A stretch of 64,000 bases of DNA from Ruegeria marina. GTDB taxonomy: Bacteria; Pseudomonadota; Alphaproteobacteria; Rhodobacterales; Rhodobacteraceae. Position numbers and translations under genes: made by a program. Below the pieces are notes generated by a model. It had not been told where the DNA came from and made no database searches. It saw only the letters and a program-made list of their open reading frames with translations. The stretch lies in NCBI RefSeq assembly GCF_900101475.1, contig NZ_FMZV01000013.1, forward strand, positions 86,352 to 150,351. Direction: 5' to 3'. Below are positions 52,786-61,363 of the stretch, one piece after another; position 1 is the first letter of the stretch, and each line of letters begins with the position of its first letter.

Positions 52786-53892
52786 ATGCGCTGGGATATC
52801 TGTATTGTCGGGGCCGGGAAGATCGGCCAGATGATCGCCACTTTGCTCAAGACCTCGCCCAATTACTCGGTCACCGTGGCCGATCACGACCTGGCGGCGT
52901 TGTCGGTTCTCAACAAGATGGGTGTGCCGACCAAGCAGATCGACGCCAAGGACGAGGCCGGGCTGGCCGAGGGGCTGAAAGGCTTCGATGCGGTCATTTC
53001 GGCGGCGCCGTTCTTTCTGACGCCGACCATCGCCAAGGCCGCGCAGGCGGCGGGTGCGCATTACTTCGACCTGACCGAGGACGTGGCCGCCACCAGTGCA
53101 GTCCGCGCGCTGGCCGAAAACAGCCGGACCGCCTTCATGCCGCAATGTGGGTTGGCGCCGGGCTTTGTCGGCATCGCCGGGGCCGCACTGGCGGCCGAGT
53201 TCGACGAGATCGACAGCCTGCACATGCGGGTGGGGGCGCTGCCGCTCTATCCGACCAATGCGCTGAAATACAACCTGACCTGGTCCACCGACGGGCTGAT
53301 CAACGAATACTGCAACCCTTGCGATGCCATCGTGAACGGCAAGCTGGTCAAGACCGCGCCGCTGGCGGATTATGAGATCCTTGGCCATGACGGGGTCGAA
53401 TACGAGTGTTTCAACACTTCGGGCGGTCTGGGGACCCTGCCGGAAACGCTGGAAGGCAAGGCGCGGTCGGTGTCCTATCGCTCGATCCGCTATCCGGGGC
53501 ATCGCGACATTCTCAAGCTTCTGCTCAATGATCTGGGGCTGGAGCGTCGCCGCGACCTGTTGAAGGACATTTTCGAGACCGCGTTGCCGCGCACCGACCA
53601 GGACGTGGTGCTGGTCTATTGCACGGCCAGGGGCCGGATCGGCGGCCAGCTGCGCGAAAAGAGCCTGATCAACAAATCCTATTCCCGCCTGATCGACGGC
53701 CAGGTCTGGAGCGCGATCCAGGTGACGACCGCCGCCGGCGTGCTGGGTGTGGTCGACCTGATGCGGACCGGCGTGCTGCCGTCCAAAGGGTTCATCCGGC
53801 AGGAGCAGGTCAGTTTCGCCGAATTCCTCGACACCGAATTTGGCCGCCTTTACCGGGCGGGCGACGTCACCAAGCAAAGCAAGGCAGCCTGA
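52786..53892 (+). CDS. L-lysine 6-dehydrogenase-like (saccharopine dehydrogenase family)
   Basis: A 368-residue NAD(P)-binding oxidoreductase. The Rossmann fold starts at [20 protein letters not shown] and the saccharopine-dehydrogenase-like substrate domain follows ([38 protein letters not shown]). By length and context it matches lysine 6-dehydrogenases, which oxidise the epsilon amino group to give aminoadipate semialdehyde/piperideine-6-carboxylate plus ammonia. The next gene, 3 bases downstream, encodes the dehydrogenase for that product. A carboxynorspermidine dehydrogenase is a weaker alternative. Confidence 0.85.
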   Translation: MRWDICIVGAGKIGQMIATLLKTSPNYSVTVADHDLAALSVLNKMGVPTKQIDAKDEAGLAEGLKGFDAVISAAPFFLTPTIAKAAQAAGAHYFDLTEDVAATSAVRALAENSRTAFMPQCGLAPGFVGIAGAALAAEFDEIDSLHMRVGALPLYPTNALKYNLTWSTDGLINEYCNPCDAIVNGKLVKTAPLADYEILGHDGVEYECFNTSGGLGTLPETLEGKARSVSYRSIRYPGHRDILKLLLNDLGLERRRDLLKDIFETALPRTDQDVVLVYCTARGRIGGQLREKSLINKSYSRLIDGQVWSAIQVTTAAGVLGVVDLMRTGVLPSKGFIRQEQVSFAEFLDTEFGRLYRAGDVTKQSKAA

Positions 53893-53895
53893 GAC

Positions 53896-55410
53896 ATGAA
53901 GGACATGATGATGACCGCAGAGACCGTGATGGAGAAACTTGGGATCACCGCCGCCGAACGGACAGGCGGCCGGCTCCGGGTCACCTCGCCGATCGACGGC
54001 AGCCTGCTGGGCGAGGTGCACGAAATGCCGGTATCCGGTATGGACGCGGTGCTGTATCGGGCCAAGTCGGCCTTCAAGGTCTGGCGCAGTGTGCCCGCGC
54101 CGCGCCGTGGCGAACTGATCCGCCTGTTGGGAGAAGAGCTCCGGGCGGCCAAGGCCGACCTTGGCGCGCTGGTCAGCTGGGAGGCGGGCAAGATCACCTC
54201 CGAAGGGCTGGGCGAGGTCCAGGAGATGATCGACATCTGCGATTTCGCCGTGGGCCTGTCGCGGCAGCTCTATGGCCTGACCATCGCCAGCGAGCGCCCA
54301 GGCCACCGGATGATGGAAACTTGGCACCCGGCGGGACCTGTCGGCGTGATCTCGGCCTTCAACTTTCCGGTGGCGGTCTGGTCGTGGAACGCGGCGCTGG
54401 CCATCGTCTGTGGCGATCCGGTGATCTGGAAACCGTCGGAAAAGACGCCGCTGACCGCCTTGGCCTGCCAGAAGATATTTGACCGCGCCGCCGCGCGGTT
54501 CGGCGACGCGCCCGAAGGGCTGTTGCAGACCCTGATCGGCGGCGCCGAGCTGGGCCGTGCGCTGGTCGCAAGCGAGGATGTGCCGATCATCTCGGCCACC
54601 GGCTCCACCCGCATGGGCCGCGCGGTCGCGCCCATCGTGGCGGCGCGTCTGGGCAAGTGCATCCTGGAGCTGGGTGGCAACAACGCGATGATCGTCGGCC
54701 CGTCGGCGGATCTGGAAATGGCGGTGCGCGCCATCGTGTTCTCGGCGGTCGGAACCGCCGGCCAGCGCTGCACCTCGCTACGCCGTCTGATCGTGCACAA
54801 TTCGATCAGGGAGGATCTGGTGGCCCGTTTGAAGAAAGCCTATGCCGGCCTGCCTATCGGCAACCCGCTGGAAGAGGGCACGCTGGTCGGCCCGCTGGTG
54901 GACGAGGCGGCGGGCGCGGCGATGACCGCGGCGCTCGAAGCCGCCCGGGCCGAGGGCGGAACGATCTTCGGCGGCGCGCGGGTACGGGACGGCGTGCCCG
55001 AGGACGGCGTCTACATGACACCGGCCATCGTCGAGATGCCGGAGCAGAGCGCTGTGGTGAAGACCGAAACCTTTGCCCCGATCCTCTATGTACTGGGCTA
55101 TGACGACTTCGACGAGGCAGTCGAGATCCACAACGACGTGCCGCAGGGCCTGTCTTCGTGCGTGTTCACGCTGAACATGCGCGAGGCCGAACAGTTTCTG
55201 TCGGCGGCAGGTTCGGATTGCGGCATTGCCAATGTCAACATCGGCCCGTCGGGCGCGGAAATCGGCGGGGCGTTCGGTGGTGAAAAGGAAACCGGCGGTG
55301 GCCGCGAAAGCGGTTCGGATGCGTGGAAAGCCTATATGCGCCGTCAGACCAACACGGTGAATTACTCGGCCCAACTGCCGCTGGCGCAGGGTGTCAAATT
55401 CGACATCTGA
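53896..55410 (+). CDS. amaB: Aminoadipate-semialdehyde dehydrogenase (antiquitin/AmaB type)
   Basis: ALDH7-type aldehyde dehydrogenase of 504 residues. Catalytic residues are Cys292 (GTAGQRCTSLRR), Glu258 (LELGGNNA) and Asn155 (SAFNFPVAVW). ALDH7 features such as WHPAGPVGVISAFNFP and NIGPSGAEIGGAFGGEKETGGGRESGSDAWKAYMRR (read in part) are clear. In lysine degradation it oxidises aminoadipate semialdehyde (from piperideine-6-carboxylate) to 2-aminoadipate with NAD. Start lies 3 bases after the lysine-dehydrogenase-like stop: one operon. Ends at a strong terminator. Confidence 0.9.
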   Translation: MKDMMMTAETVMEKLGITAAERTGGRLRVTSPIDGSLLGEVHEMPVSGMDAVLYRAKSAFKVWRSVPAPRRGELIRLLGEELRAAKADLGALVSWEAGKITSEGLGEVQEMIDICDFAVGLSRQLYGLTIASERPGHRMMETWHPAGPVGVISAFNFPVAVWSWNAALAIVCGDPVIWKPSEKTPLTALACQKIFDRAAARFGDAPEGLLQTLIGGAELGRALVASEDVPIISATGSTRMGRAVAPIVAARLGKCILELGGNNAMIVGPSADLEMAVRAIVFSAVGTAGQRCTSLRRLIVHNSIREDLVARLKKAYAGLPIGNPLEEGTLVGPLVDEAAGAAMTAALEAARAEGGTIFGGARVRDGVPEDGVYMTPAIVEMPEQSAVVKTETFAPILYVLGYDDFDEAVEIHNDVPQGLSSCVFTLNMREAEQFLSAAGSDCGIANVNIGPSGAEIGGAFGGEKETGGGRESGSDAWKAYMRRQTNTVNYSAQLPLAQGVKFDI

Positions 55411-55434
55411 CCGTCTCGGGCAGCCCCGACCGGC

Positions 55435-55466
55435 AAGCCCCGCCATCCGGCGGGGCTTTGCATTTT
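55435..55466 (+). terminator. Terminator of the lysine catabolic operon
   Basis: AAGCCCCGCC (55435-55444) pairs perfectly with GGCGGGGCTT (55449-55458) around ATCC, followed by TGCATTTT. Confidence 0.85.
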
Positions 55467-55470
55467 GGCG

Positions 55471-55680
55471 TCATCTCATGGGCAGGCTGCGGTTCAGAAG
55501 TTGTCCCGTCCGGTCAGGATAATCGGTGACAATCCCGTCGAGGCTCGCGTCGATCACGCGCTCGATGCCCGCCTTTTCGAGCAGCCAGGAAAAGATGGTC
55601 GGAGTCGAGTTGAACTTGGACACCGAAGGGGCAACGACAGCCTCGGCCCCTTCTTCGATCAAAGAGAGCAACGGCAGATG
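55471..55680 (-). pseudogene. C-terminal fragment of a glycerophosphodiester phosphodiesterase
   Basis: About 69 codons, in frame directly after the stop of the Ldh-family gene, with no start codon of its own beyond a TTG. The end ERVIDASLDGIVTDYPDR is the typical GDPD C-terminus, and GAEAVVAPSVSKF matches the preceding strand. The N-terminal catalytic two-thirds is absent. This looks like a gene cut short when the neighbouring operon arrived or by a deletion. Confidence 0.6.
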
Positions 55681-56718
55681 TCACTCCAGGCGCGCTGAAA
55701 GGGCCAGTATCTGGTCCCAAGTTGCGGCAGGCACATGCAGGACATTACCCGAAGCCGCTCGATGCAAGCGCTCGCGTTCGCCAGGGATCTCCACCCGCTC
55801 GAACCCCGGCGCGGGTGGGCAGTCGCGCAGTTCGGCCAGCACCTCTTCGGCGGCGAAGGACATGGCGTGACCTTCGCGGAACCGCCCGGTGTCGAGCGTG
55901 ATCAGCAACCAGTGGCATTCGGTTGTCGAAGGGCCCAGCATGGCTTCGCCGATCAGCTCGCCGATCAGAGCCAGCCCATAGCCCTTGTGCCCGCCCGAGG
56001 GCAGGATGGCGCCGCCCGCAAAATAGTCCTCGGGGTTGCGGGTGGGGTTGCCGTCGCGGTCGATGACGCAGCCTTCGGGCAGCAGGGCCCCGGCCGAACG
56101 CGCCGCATAGATCCATCCGCCCGCGATTTTCGAGGTGGCGAAATCAAGTACGACCGGCCCGTCTGTCCCGCCCGGAATGCCGATGCACCATGGATTCGTC
56201 GGCAGCATTGCCCGCGCTCCGCCATGCGGTGCGACCTGACGCCAGGTCTGCCGGTTGCCTCCCCCGATACAGATCGTCAGAAACCCCCGTTCGGCGGCTA
56301 TATCGGCATAGGCACCGTGCCGCCCGGTATGGCCGAGATTGCGTATCGCCAGTGCAGATATCCCGGCATCGCCTGCGGCCTGCATCGCTGAATCATAGGC
56401 GCGTTGCATCGTCGGGATGCCTATGCCGCCCCCGCCATCGACAATCATCCCGCCGCGGCCATTGTCCAGCACGCGCGTTTGCGCCTCTGCCCTCATGTAG
56501 CCATTCTGGAATTGCTCGGCATATTGCAGGGTGCGCATGACCCCATGGCTTTCCATGCCGCAGAGGCTGGTGTCGACCAGGTGGGCTGCGACCGCCTGCG
56601 CGGTTTCCGGGGGGCAACCCAGGCGGGCAAAGATCGAAACGAGCAGCGCGTCGGCCTCGCCGGCTGGAACCGGCACCCGGTGCCCGTTGAGTTCGAGCTT
56701 TGAACGATAGTGTGTCAT
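55681..56718 (-). CDS. Ldh-family (malate/L-lactate/sulfolactate) NAD(P)-dependent dehydrogenase
   Basis: A 345-residue oxidoreductase of the Ldh_2 superfamily, which interconverts 2-hydroxy and 2-keto acids or reduces cyclic imines. Visible are MESHGVMRTLQYAEQ (active-site His), LAIRNLGHTGRHGAYADIA and GGHKGYGLALIGELIGEAM. The Met at 56718 (MTHYRSKLEL) leaves a single base to the mttB-like stop; the first Met, nine codons earlier, would overlap it. Last gene of the five-gene operon; probably handles a 2-hydroxy or 2-keto acid made upstream. Confidence 0.87.
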   Translation of the reverse strand: MTHYRSKLELNGHRVPVPAGEADALLVSIFARLGCPPETAQAVAAHLVDTSLCGMESHGVMRTLQYAEQFQNGYMRAEAQTRVLDNGRGGMIVDGGGGIGIPTMQRAYDSAMQAAGDAGISALAIRNLGHTGRHGAYADIAAERGFLTICIGGGNRQTWRQVAPHGGARAMLPTNPWCIGIPGGTDGPVVLDFATSKIAGGWIYAARSAGALLPEGCVIDRDGNPTRNPEDYFAGGAILPSGGHKGYGLALIGELIGEAMLGPSTTECHWLLITLDTGRFREGHAMSFAAEEVLAELRDCPPAPGFERVEIPGERERLHRAASGNVLHVPAATWDQILALSARLE

Positions 56719-56719
56719 G

Positions 56720-58207
56720 TCACGCTCGCAGGTCCGGGAATTCACGCATCAAGGTTTTACGCAGTTGCGGGGAAACATGCCCCGGATGATGATCCTTCAG
56801 GATTGCCATGGCCCGGTGTCTTGCGCGGGTGGCCATGTCGGTGCTGCCTGCTGCCTGCCAATCGGCGATGGAGGCGCGGTCGGCAATCTCGGGATATAGG
56901 AAGTCGCTGCGCATCCGGGCATAGGTTTCGGGCCGGCCAAGGTAATGGCCTTCGTCGCGCACCACCTCTGCAATCGCATCGAACGCAAGGGTCGTATCGT
57001 CCACGACAGGCGGCATGTTGGCCCGCAACAGCGTGCCCAGCATGTCGTTGTCGGCCACCATGGCGGCAAAATCGACGGCCATCAGCCCGGCCTGCATACC
57101 TGCCGCCTGCGTCACCAGATGGGCTCCGGCCTGCATCGCGGTGAGGACCGTCAGCGCCTTTTCATAACCGGACTGATTGTCCGGCACCTTGCTGTCGGTG
57201 GCCCCCGCGATGACCGAGCAGGGCAGGGACCAGTGCCGCAACACCTGTACAGCCATTGCGGTTGCCAGCGCCTGTTCACCGGACCCGCCGGAAAATCCGC
57301 CTGTCCGCAGATCGGTTATCATCGGGCGTGGCCCGGCGATCACCGGTGCGCCGGGGACAGCCAGTTGTGTCAGAACGATACCGGCCAGCGCCTCGGCGAG
57401 CGTCTGCGCCACCGAGCCTGCCAGGGTCACCGGGCTGGATGCCCCGAGCTGGCCAAAGACATTGGCGTGTGCCGGGATTCCATGGCGCGCAGCTTCCATC
57501 AGAACCATTGCGCTTTCCGCATGAAACCGCAGCGGTGGCACTACGTGGTTGATGTTGAGCGACAAGAAGGGCCGGGCGCGAAACGCTGCTTCGGAGCCCG
57601 CGATCAGATGACACATGCGCGCGATCAGTGGAACGTGCGACGGGTCGCTCGCTTGCACCATCACGTGTTTGGACGTGCCCGAGAGAGAGGCAAACGCGGT
57701 GTTCAGGTCAAGTGCAAGCGGGTCCGGAATGTCGCCGGCGACCAGCGAGCGCGAGAAGAACCGCACATGCGGCAGCGCATCCGCCAGCCGGGCGGCATCA
57801 CCCAGGTCGGAAAGTGTCGATGGTCGAATTTCACCGGTTTGGATATCGGTCACGTTCGGAGCCGCGCCGCCGGTGCCGGGATGCGTTTCGTTTCCGCCCA
57901 CGATCAGGTCATGTACCGGGGTCTGTCCGTACAGGGTGACGGATCCCGGGGTGCCCGCCAGCGTCTCTTCGACGAGCGAACGCGGAAACAGGAGCCGGTT
58001 TCCGGTTCTCCGACCGCCACGGTCCAGCACGAGCGTCACAACCTCGGGCGGGGCGTCGGACAGGCCGATCCGGGCCAGAATGTCAAAGGCGGAATCCGCG
58101 ATCCGGTTCGTGCCTTCGGGTGAAAGCGGCCGCCACGATCCGCCTACCGCATGGGTCGACGGGAATTCTGAGGGCGCCGCCGGACCACGGGAGGAACGCC
58201 GGGCCAT
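56720..58207 (-). CDS. Trimethylamine methyltransferase (MttB)-family protein, non-pyrrolysine
   Basis: A 495-residue TIM-barrel methyltransferase of the MttB superfamily. The frame is open throughout, so there is no amber codon for pyrrolysine; such members (for example MtgB) demethylate quaternary amines such as glycine betaine onto a corrinoid. Recognisable parts are NRLLFPRSLVEETLAG, LSLNINHVVPPLRFHAESAMVLM, then GQLGASSPVTLAGSVAQTLAEALAGIV (read in part). No corrinoid-protein or MtrH-type gene lies nearby. The start ATG overlaps the ALDH stop by one base (TGATG). Confidence 0.86.
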   Translation of the reverse strand: MARRSSRGPAAPSEFPSTHAVGGSWRPLSPEGTNRIADSAFDILARIGLSDAPPEVVTLVLDRGGRRTGNRLLFPRSLVEETLAGTPGSVTLYGQTPVHDLIVGGNETHPGTGGAAPNVTDIQTGEIRPSTLSDLGDAARLADALPHVRFFSRSLVAGDIPDPLALDLNTAFASLSGTSKHVMVQASDPSHVPLIARMCHLIAGSEAAFRARPFLSLNINHVVPPLRFHAESAMVLMEAARHGIPAHANVFGQLGASSPVTLAGSVAQTLAEALAGIVLTQLAVPGAPVIAGPRPMITDLRTGGFSGGSGEQALATAMAVQVLRHWSLPCSVIAGATDSKVPDNQSGYEKALTVLTAMQAGAHLVTQAAGMQAGLMAVDFAAMVADNDMLGTLLRANMPPVVDDTTLAFDAIAEVVRDEGHYLGRPETYARMRSDFLYPEIADRASIADWQAAGSTDMATRARHRAMAILKDHHPGHVSPQLRKTLMREFPDLRA

Positions 58208-59685
58208 CAGGCGAACGGGTCCGGCTGGAGCGGTGCGGTGGCGAGCCACACCGATTTCGTCTGCATGAAGGCTTTCATCCCCTCCCACCCGTTCTCGCGC
58301 CCGTAGCCGGACTGTTTCCAGCCACCCACCGGGCTTTGAGTGGCAGCATTGAAGTAGTTGTTGATATAGACCGTCCCCGCCTCGATCCGGTCGGCCATCC
58401 GCATGGCGCGCGTGACATCGCGCGACCAGATGCCGGCTGCCAGCCCATAGAGAGTATCGTTCGCGGTTCGGATCACCTCGGCCTCATCGTCCCATGTCTC
58501 GGTCGATACGACCGGCCCGAACACTTCCTTCTGCGCCAGCTCCGACCGGTTCGGAACATCGGCAAAGATGGTCGGGCCAATGTAATATCCCCGGTCGCGC
58601 TGCGCCGATCGGCCGTCGAGCAGAAGCCGGTGACCCGCCGCCTCGGCCGCCGCGATCCGGCGAAGGATGCTTTCGTAATGCGGCCGGTTGGCGATTGGCC
58701 CGATCTGAGAGGCCGGATCGTCCGGCGGGCCGACACGGGCCTTGCTGGCCACATCTACCAGCCGCTCGGTGAATTCCCCGATCACGCTGCGGTGGACAAG
58801 CAGGCGAGAACCCGAGATGCAGCTTTGCCCGCCGGCCGGGAAGATCCCCGCCACGACGCCATTCACTGCAAGGTGCAGATCAGCGTCGGGCAGAACGATC
58901 TGGGGGGATTTGCCGCCGAGTTCCATCACCAGTGGCTTGACCTGCCGCGCAGCGACCGCCGCTGCGGTGCGCCCGCCGCCGGTGCCACCCGTAAAGCTGA
59001 CCATCCGCACGTCCGGGTGGTCGATCAGCGGCTCTCCGGTGCCGGCGCCGAAACCGGTCACCACGTTCACCACGCCCGGCGGCAGATCGGCCTCGGCCAG
59101 GATCTCCATCAGGTCCAGCACCGAACAGCTGGCCTGTTCCGAAGGCTTGATGACCACCGTGTTCCCTGCGGCGAGACAGGGTGCCAGTTTCCAGGTCAGC
59201 GTCCCGATCGGCGAGTTCCACGGCAGGATCAGCGCAACCACGCCATAGGGTTGCCACTTGAGGTAGTTGTGCATGTCCGGAACTTCGGCCGGGATCACGC
59301 GGCCTTCGATCTTGTCGCACATGCCGGCGTAATAGTGCCAGCTGTCCACCTGCCAGCCGCCGGGCTTCAGCCCCGGCGCAATGTTGGGCAGGCGTCCGTT
59401 GTCGAGCAGTTCGACCGCGCCCAGCCGGTCGGCATGCGCGCTGATCACATCGCCGATGCGGCGCAGCGCCCGGCCCCGTTCGGCGGGTTGCATGCGCCCC
59501 CAGGGTCCGTCCCGGAACGCGGTCCGGGCGGCGGCCACGGCGCGGGCGACATCTTCGGGGCCGCAGTCGGGCACGCGCGCCCAGACCTCGCCTGTCGCGG
59601 GGTTCTCGCTGTCGATCCAGCGGCCTGTCGCGGGGTCATGCCAGGTGTTGCCGGCGAAATAGCGATAGGTGCGGATGTCAGCCAT
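58207..59685 (-). CDS. Aldehyde dehydrogenase (betaine-aldehyde dehydrogenase-like)
   Basis: NAD(P)-dependent ALDH of 492 residues with Cys289 (GGQSCISGSR), Glu255 (MELGGKSPQ) and Asn157 (LPWNSPIGTL). It groups by eye with broad ALDH2/BetB-like enzymes. In this operon it follows a GMC alcohol oxidase and precedes an MttB-type demethylase. It would convert the aldehyde formed from an (amino)alcohol into the acid. Its start overlaps the GMC stop by 8 bases. Confidence 0.9.
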   Translation of the reverse strand: MADIRTYRYFAGNTWHDPATGRWIDSENPATGEVWARVPDCGPEDVARAVAAARTAFRDGPWGRMQPAERGRALRRIGDVISAHADRLGAVELLDNGRLPNIAPGLKPGGWQVDSWHYYAGMCDKIEGRVIPAEVPDMHNYLKWQPYGVVALILPWNSPIGTLTWKLAPCLAAGNTVVIKPSEQASCSVLDLMEILAEADLPPGVVNVVTGFGAGTGEPLIDHPDVRMVSFTGGTGGGRTAAAVAARQVKPLVMELGGKSPQIVLPDADLHLAVNGVVAGIFPAGGQSCISGSRLLVHRSVIGEFTERLVDVASKARVGPPDDPASQIGPIANRPHYESILRRIAAAEAAGHRLLLDGRSAQRDRGYYIGPTIFADVPNRSELAQKEVFGPVVSTETWDDEAEVIRTANDTLYGLAAGIWSRDVTRAMRMADRIEAGTVYINNYFNAATQSPVGGWKQSGYGRENGWEGMKAFMQTKSVWLATAPLQPDPFA

Positions 59686-61363
59686 GGATTTTCTCTTGCG
59701 GGTATTCAGGCGGAAGGGGCGTGCGTCCCCGGATCATGTCGGCGGCCTTCTCGGCCATCGCCACGACCGTAGCATAAAGGTTGCCGGTGATCTGCGTCGG
59801 CATTGCCGAGGCATCGCAGACCCGCAGCCCGTCGATGCCGCGCAGGCGTAATTCGCCGTCCAGCACGGCACCCGGATCGCTGCCGTTGCCCATGCGTGCG
59901 GTGGAACAGGGATGGTGACCGGTATAGGCGGTCTGACGAATGGCGGCGACGATCTCGTCCCGGGTCCGGGCGTTGGCCCATGGGCCAAGCTCGCGGGTAA
60001 CGTAACGGGCGATCTGCGGTTGCGCCATGATTTCGCGCATCACTGCCACGCCGCGCACCATTTGGTCAAGATCGCGCGGGTCGGCGAAATAGTTGGGGTC
60101 GATACGTGGATGCGCGCGCGGGTCCGCGCTGGCCAGGCGGACGGTGCCAAGGCTGTGCGGACGTTCCTGATTGATGTCGATCTGCACACCGGGGCGGGCC
60201 ACCTTTCGGCCGCGGACCAGCAGACGCCGGCCAAGCCGCTCGAGGATCGGGGCGCGCTCGGTTTCACCGTTTCCGATGTTCTCATCGACGATCATCGGGG
60301 TCATGAATACCTCGAGTTCGGGCAGGGCCTCGTCCTCGAAGGCGTGAAACAGGGCGGCGGAAAAGAACGATCCGCCGCCGGGCCCCGAACCGTTGGCCAG
60401 CCAGCGCGCCATCAGCCATGCCGCGCGGTCGATACGCTGCTGTCGTGCATGGCTGAGGTCCATACGATCAGAACCGTATTGAATCGAGACATCCACATGG
60501 TCGGCAAGATGTTCGCCGACGCCGGGCAGATCATGGATCGGCGTGATCCCGACCGTTCGCAGGTGATCGGCCGGACCGATCCCCGACAGCATCAAGAGCT
60601 GGGGGGTTGCGAAAGCGCCATGACACAGGATGACCTCTCGTTCGGCGTGCAGGATGGCACCGTCGAGGGTCTGGACACCGATCGCGCGCCCTTGCTCGAC
60701 GATCGCGCGCACTACATGCCGACCTGTCAGCACGGTCAGATTGGCCGGGGGGCGGCGCAGATAGGCAAGCGCCGTGGATTGCCGTATGCCCCGGCTGACC
60801 GTGCTGTCCACCCGCGCTACACCCGTTCTGTGTGGCCCGTTGAAATCGTCCAGTTCGGTATGGCCAGTTGCAACGGCAGCGGCAATGAACGCGCGGTCAA
60901 GGGTTCCATGGTTGCGTGCCGGTTCGGTTGCCAGCGGCCCGGTGGTGCCGTGCCATCCATCCTGCCTGTCCCGCGACCTCTCGGAGCGCCGGAAATAGGG
61001 CAACAGGTCGTTGTATCCCCAACCTGCCAATCCCGATTGACGCCACCCGTCACAGTCGGCGGGAACGCCGCGCATGTAGATCATGCCATTGACGATCGAC
61101 GTGCCGCCAAGCGCCTTGCCGCGCGCGAAATAGATGCTGCGCCCGCCCAGCGATTCCTGCGGCACCGAGGTATACCCCCAGTCGAACCTGGGATTGCCGA
61201 AGACGAAGCCGTTTCCCGCGGGCATCCGGATGAACAGATCGCGGCCTCTGCCGCCCGCCTCGACCAGGCATACCGACACCGCCGGATCCTCGGCCAGCCG
61301 CGCGGCCAGGACGCAACCTGCCGATCCCCCGCCCGAGACGACATAGTCGAACACCCGGTTCAC
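59678..61363 (-). CDS. GMC-family FAD alcohol dehydrogenase (choline dehydrogenase-like)
   Basis: A 561-residue FAD enzyme. N-terminal dinucleotide motif DYVVSGGGSAGCVLAARLAED, GMC signature 1 region GKALGGTSIVNGMIYMRG and signature 2 GAFATPQLLMLSGIGPA. C-terminal catalytic His in TGHHPCSTARMG and Asn in QITGNLYAT. Full length and intact. Oxidises a primary alcohol to aldehyde with electrons to the respiratory chain or oxygen; choline-like substrates suit the downstream ALDH and MttB genes. Start overlaps the LeuB-like stop by 4 bases. Confidence 0.9.
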   Translation of the reverse strand: MNRVFDYVVSGGGSAGCVLAARLAEDPAVSVCLVEAGGRGRDLFIRMPAGNGFVFGNPRFDWGYTSVPQESLGGRSIYFARGKALGGTSIVNGMIYMRGVPADCDGWRQSGLAGWGYNDLLPYFRRSERSRDRQDGWHGTTGPLATEPARNHGTLDRAFIAAAVATGHTELDDFNGPHRTGVARVDSTVSRGIRQSTALAYLRRPPANLTVLTGRHVVRAIVEQGRAIGVQTLDGAILHAEREVILCHGAFATPQLLMLSGIGPADHLRTVGITPIHDLPGVGEHLADHVDVSIQYGSDRMDLSHARQQRIDRAAWLMARWLANGSGPGGGSFFSAALFHAFEDEALPELEVFMTPMIVDENIGNGETERAPILERLGRRLLVRGRKVARPGVQIDINQERPHSLGTVRLASADPRAHPRIDPNYFADPRDLDQMVRGVAVMREIMAQPQIARYVTRELGPWANARTRDEIVAAIRQTAYTGHHPCSTARMGNGSDPGAVLDGELRLRGIDGLRVCDASAMPTQITGNLYATVVAMAEKAADMIRGRTPLPPEYPQEKIHG

